Source of the DNA: an uncultured Clostridia bacterium
Lineage (GTDB): Bacteria; Bacillota; Clostridia; Oscillospirales; Acutalibacteraceae
Assembly (NCBI GenBank): GCA_945971755.1
Contig: CAMFPJ010000002.1
Location: 1 to 34,769 of the forward strand
Direction of reading: 5' to 3'
Length of the DNA: 34,769 bases
In this document: one piece after another, positions 33,713 through 34,769 of the stretch
Position numbering within the stretch: position 1 is the stretch's first letter
Layout of the letters: each line of letters begins with the position of its first letter
Position numbers and translations under genes: made by a program
Notes under the pieces: generated by a model
Databases searched by the model: none
Seen by the model: the letters and a program-made list of their open reading frames with translations, nothing else
What the model was told of the DNA's origin: nothing

Positions 33713-34769
33713 ATGTATAAACTTATCAAAAAAACAGGTAATGCAAGACGAGGCGAATTCATAACAGTTCACGGAACTGTTCAAACGCCTGCGTTTATGA
33801 ATGTTGCAACGCAAGGGGCGATTAAAGGCGGAGTTTCTGCAATTGACCTTAAAGAAAGTCTTAAAACACAGGTGATGCTTTGCAACACTTATCATTTACA
33901 TTTAAGACCGACTGATCAAAGAGTAAAAGAATTGGGTGGACTTCATAAAATTACCGGCTGGACAGGCCCGATTTTAACCGACTCAGGCGGTTTTCAGGTC
34001 TTCTCGCTTGCTGCTCTTCGCAATATTAAAGAGGAAGGTGTAACCTTTGCATCTCACATTGACGGTCACAGAATTTTTATGGGTCCTGAGGAGAGCATGA
34101 GAATTCAGTCAAATCTCGGTTCTACGATTGCTATGGCTTTTGACGAATGTGTAGAAAATCCTGCAAAATACGATTATGCAAAAATGTCTTGCGAGCGTAC
34201 AACTCGCTGGCTCTACCGTTGTAAGGATGAAATGGAAAGGCTTAATTCTCTTTCTGATACTCTTAATAAAAACCAGCTTTTATTCGGTATTAACCAAGGT
34301 TGTACTTACGATGATTTACGAATAAAGCACATGCAGGATATAGCAAAACTCGACCTTGACGGTTACGCAATCGGCGGACTTGCCGTGGGTGAGCCAAAAG
34401 AAGATATGTACCGTATTATTTCCGCTGTCGAGCCGTTTATGCCGGGGGATAAGCCTCGATATCTTATGGGAGTCGGAACACCCGGAAATATTATTGAAGC
34501 CGTAAGCAGGGGAGTTGACCTTTTGGACTGTGTGATGCCGAGCAGAAATGCACGTCACGGTCATTTGTTTACCGATGAGGGAATTATAAATCTTAATAAC
34601 AAAAAATACGAAAACGACGAGCTGCCAATCGACCCAATATGCGACTGTCCCGTTTGTAAAAACTTTTCAAGAGCCTATATTCATCACTTGATTAAAGCAA
34701 AAGAAATGCTTGCTGCAAGGCTTTGCGTTATGCATAATCTGTATTTTTATAATACACTTATGGAAAAGA
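33713..34769 (+). CDS. tgt: Tgt: tRNA-guanine transglycosylase, 3' end cut by the window
   Basis: This enzyme exchanges guanine 34 of GUN-anticodon tRNAs for preQ1. The frame is open to the right edge, 352 codons of an expected 370-380. Visible residues are the catalytic Asp pair, D90 in DSGGFQVF and D272 in DLLDCVMPSRNARHG, and the zinc ligands C310, C312, C315 and His 341. The GGLAVGEP substrate segment lies at 221-228. AAGGAG lies 5 bases before the ATG at 33713; another ATG at 33709 is out of frame. No stop is present, so the C-terminus is not shown. Confidence 0.96.
   Translation, partial: MYKLIKKTGNARRGEFITVHGTVQTPAFMNVATQGAIKGGVSAIDLKESLKTQVMLCNTYHLHLRPTDQRVKELGGLHKITGWTGPILTDSGGFQVFSLAALRNIKEEGVTFASHIDGHRIFMGPEESMRIQSNLGSTIAMAFDECVENPAKYDYAKMSCERTTRWLYRCKDEMERLNSLSDTLNKNQLLFGINQGCTYDDLRIKHMQDIAKLDLDGYAIGGLAVGEPKEDMYRIISAVEPFMPGDKPRYLMGVGTPGNIIEAVSRGVDLLDCVMPSRNARHGHLFTDEGIINLNNKKYENDELPIDPICDCPVCKNFSRAYIHHLIKAKEMLAARLCVMHNLYFYNTLMEK

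Noticed and set aside
1..34769. CRISPR arrays, tRNA/rRNA genes, insertion sequences, integrases, attachment sites or prophage genes
   Set aside because: No regularly spaced direct repeats, no cloverleaf-like sequence and no transposase or recombinase motifs were seen on either strand.

Overview
The window looks like an ordinary chromosomal segment of a low-GC, endospore-forming Clostridia bacterium, most likely of the Oscillospiraceae/Ruminococcaceae type. The evidence is A+T-rich codons, GGAGG-type ribosome binding sites, near-consensus sigma-A promoters, a complete spoIIIA sporulation operon, a tyrosine T-box, a lysine riboswitch, and the nusB-xseAB-ispA-dxs-tlyA-nadK-argR-recN order common in Clostridia. 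No tRNA, rRNA, CRISPR array, insertion sequence or prophage gene was seen, and nothing suggests recent transfer. All gene identities come from reading motifs; no database was searched.

Layout. (1) 126-4964, minus strand: a branched-chain amino-acid ABC importer, transcribed livJ (lipoprotein), livH, livM, livG, livF, with a strong hairpin between livJ and livH. (2) 5006-5409, minus: a self-contained unit with a perfect consensus promoter, a small Cys-rich two-helix membrane protein and a terminator. (3) 5634-10529, plus: uvrB-uvrA nucleotide excision repair. (4) 10590-13430, minus: a large YfhO-family membrane protein that meets uvrA at a bidirectional terminator. (5) 13487-18068, plus: spoIIIAA-AH. 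(6) 18091-27515, plus: a tightly packed operon of nusB, a Kae1-like paralogue, xseA, xseB, ispA, dxs, tlyA, nadK, argR and recN. Its predicted promoter is followed by an intrinsic terminator that abuts the nusB ribosome binding site. (7) 27496-29033, plus: a Tyr T-box leader and tyrS. (8) 29113-32634, minus: the lysine/diaminopimelate operon asd-dapA-dapB plus a stand-alone tandem-ACT protein, behind a lysine riboswitch and terminator. (9) 32675 to the right edge, plus: queA and a truncated tgt (queuosine tRNA modification).

How the genes work together. Two RNA-controlled units (Tyr T-box with tyrS, lysine riboswitch with asd-dapAB) tie amino-acid supply to transcription, and the liv importer supplies branched-chain amino acids. 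The spoIIIA proteins build the mother-cell side of the channel to the forespore. The nusB operon mixes transcription, isoprenoid (ispA, dxs), cofactor (nadK) and DNA-repair (xseAB, recN) functions.

The items most worth a second look are the Cys-rich mini-gene, the terminator directly in front of nusB, the free-standing ACT protein, the Kae1-like paralogue, and the TAGH variant of the tyrS HIGH motif. I did not find a clearly novel multi-gene system.
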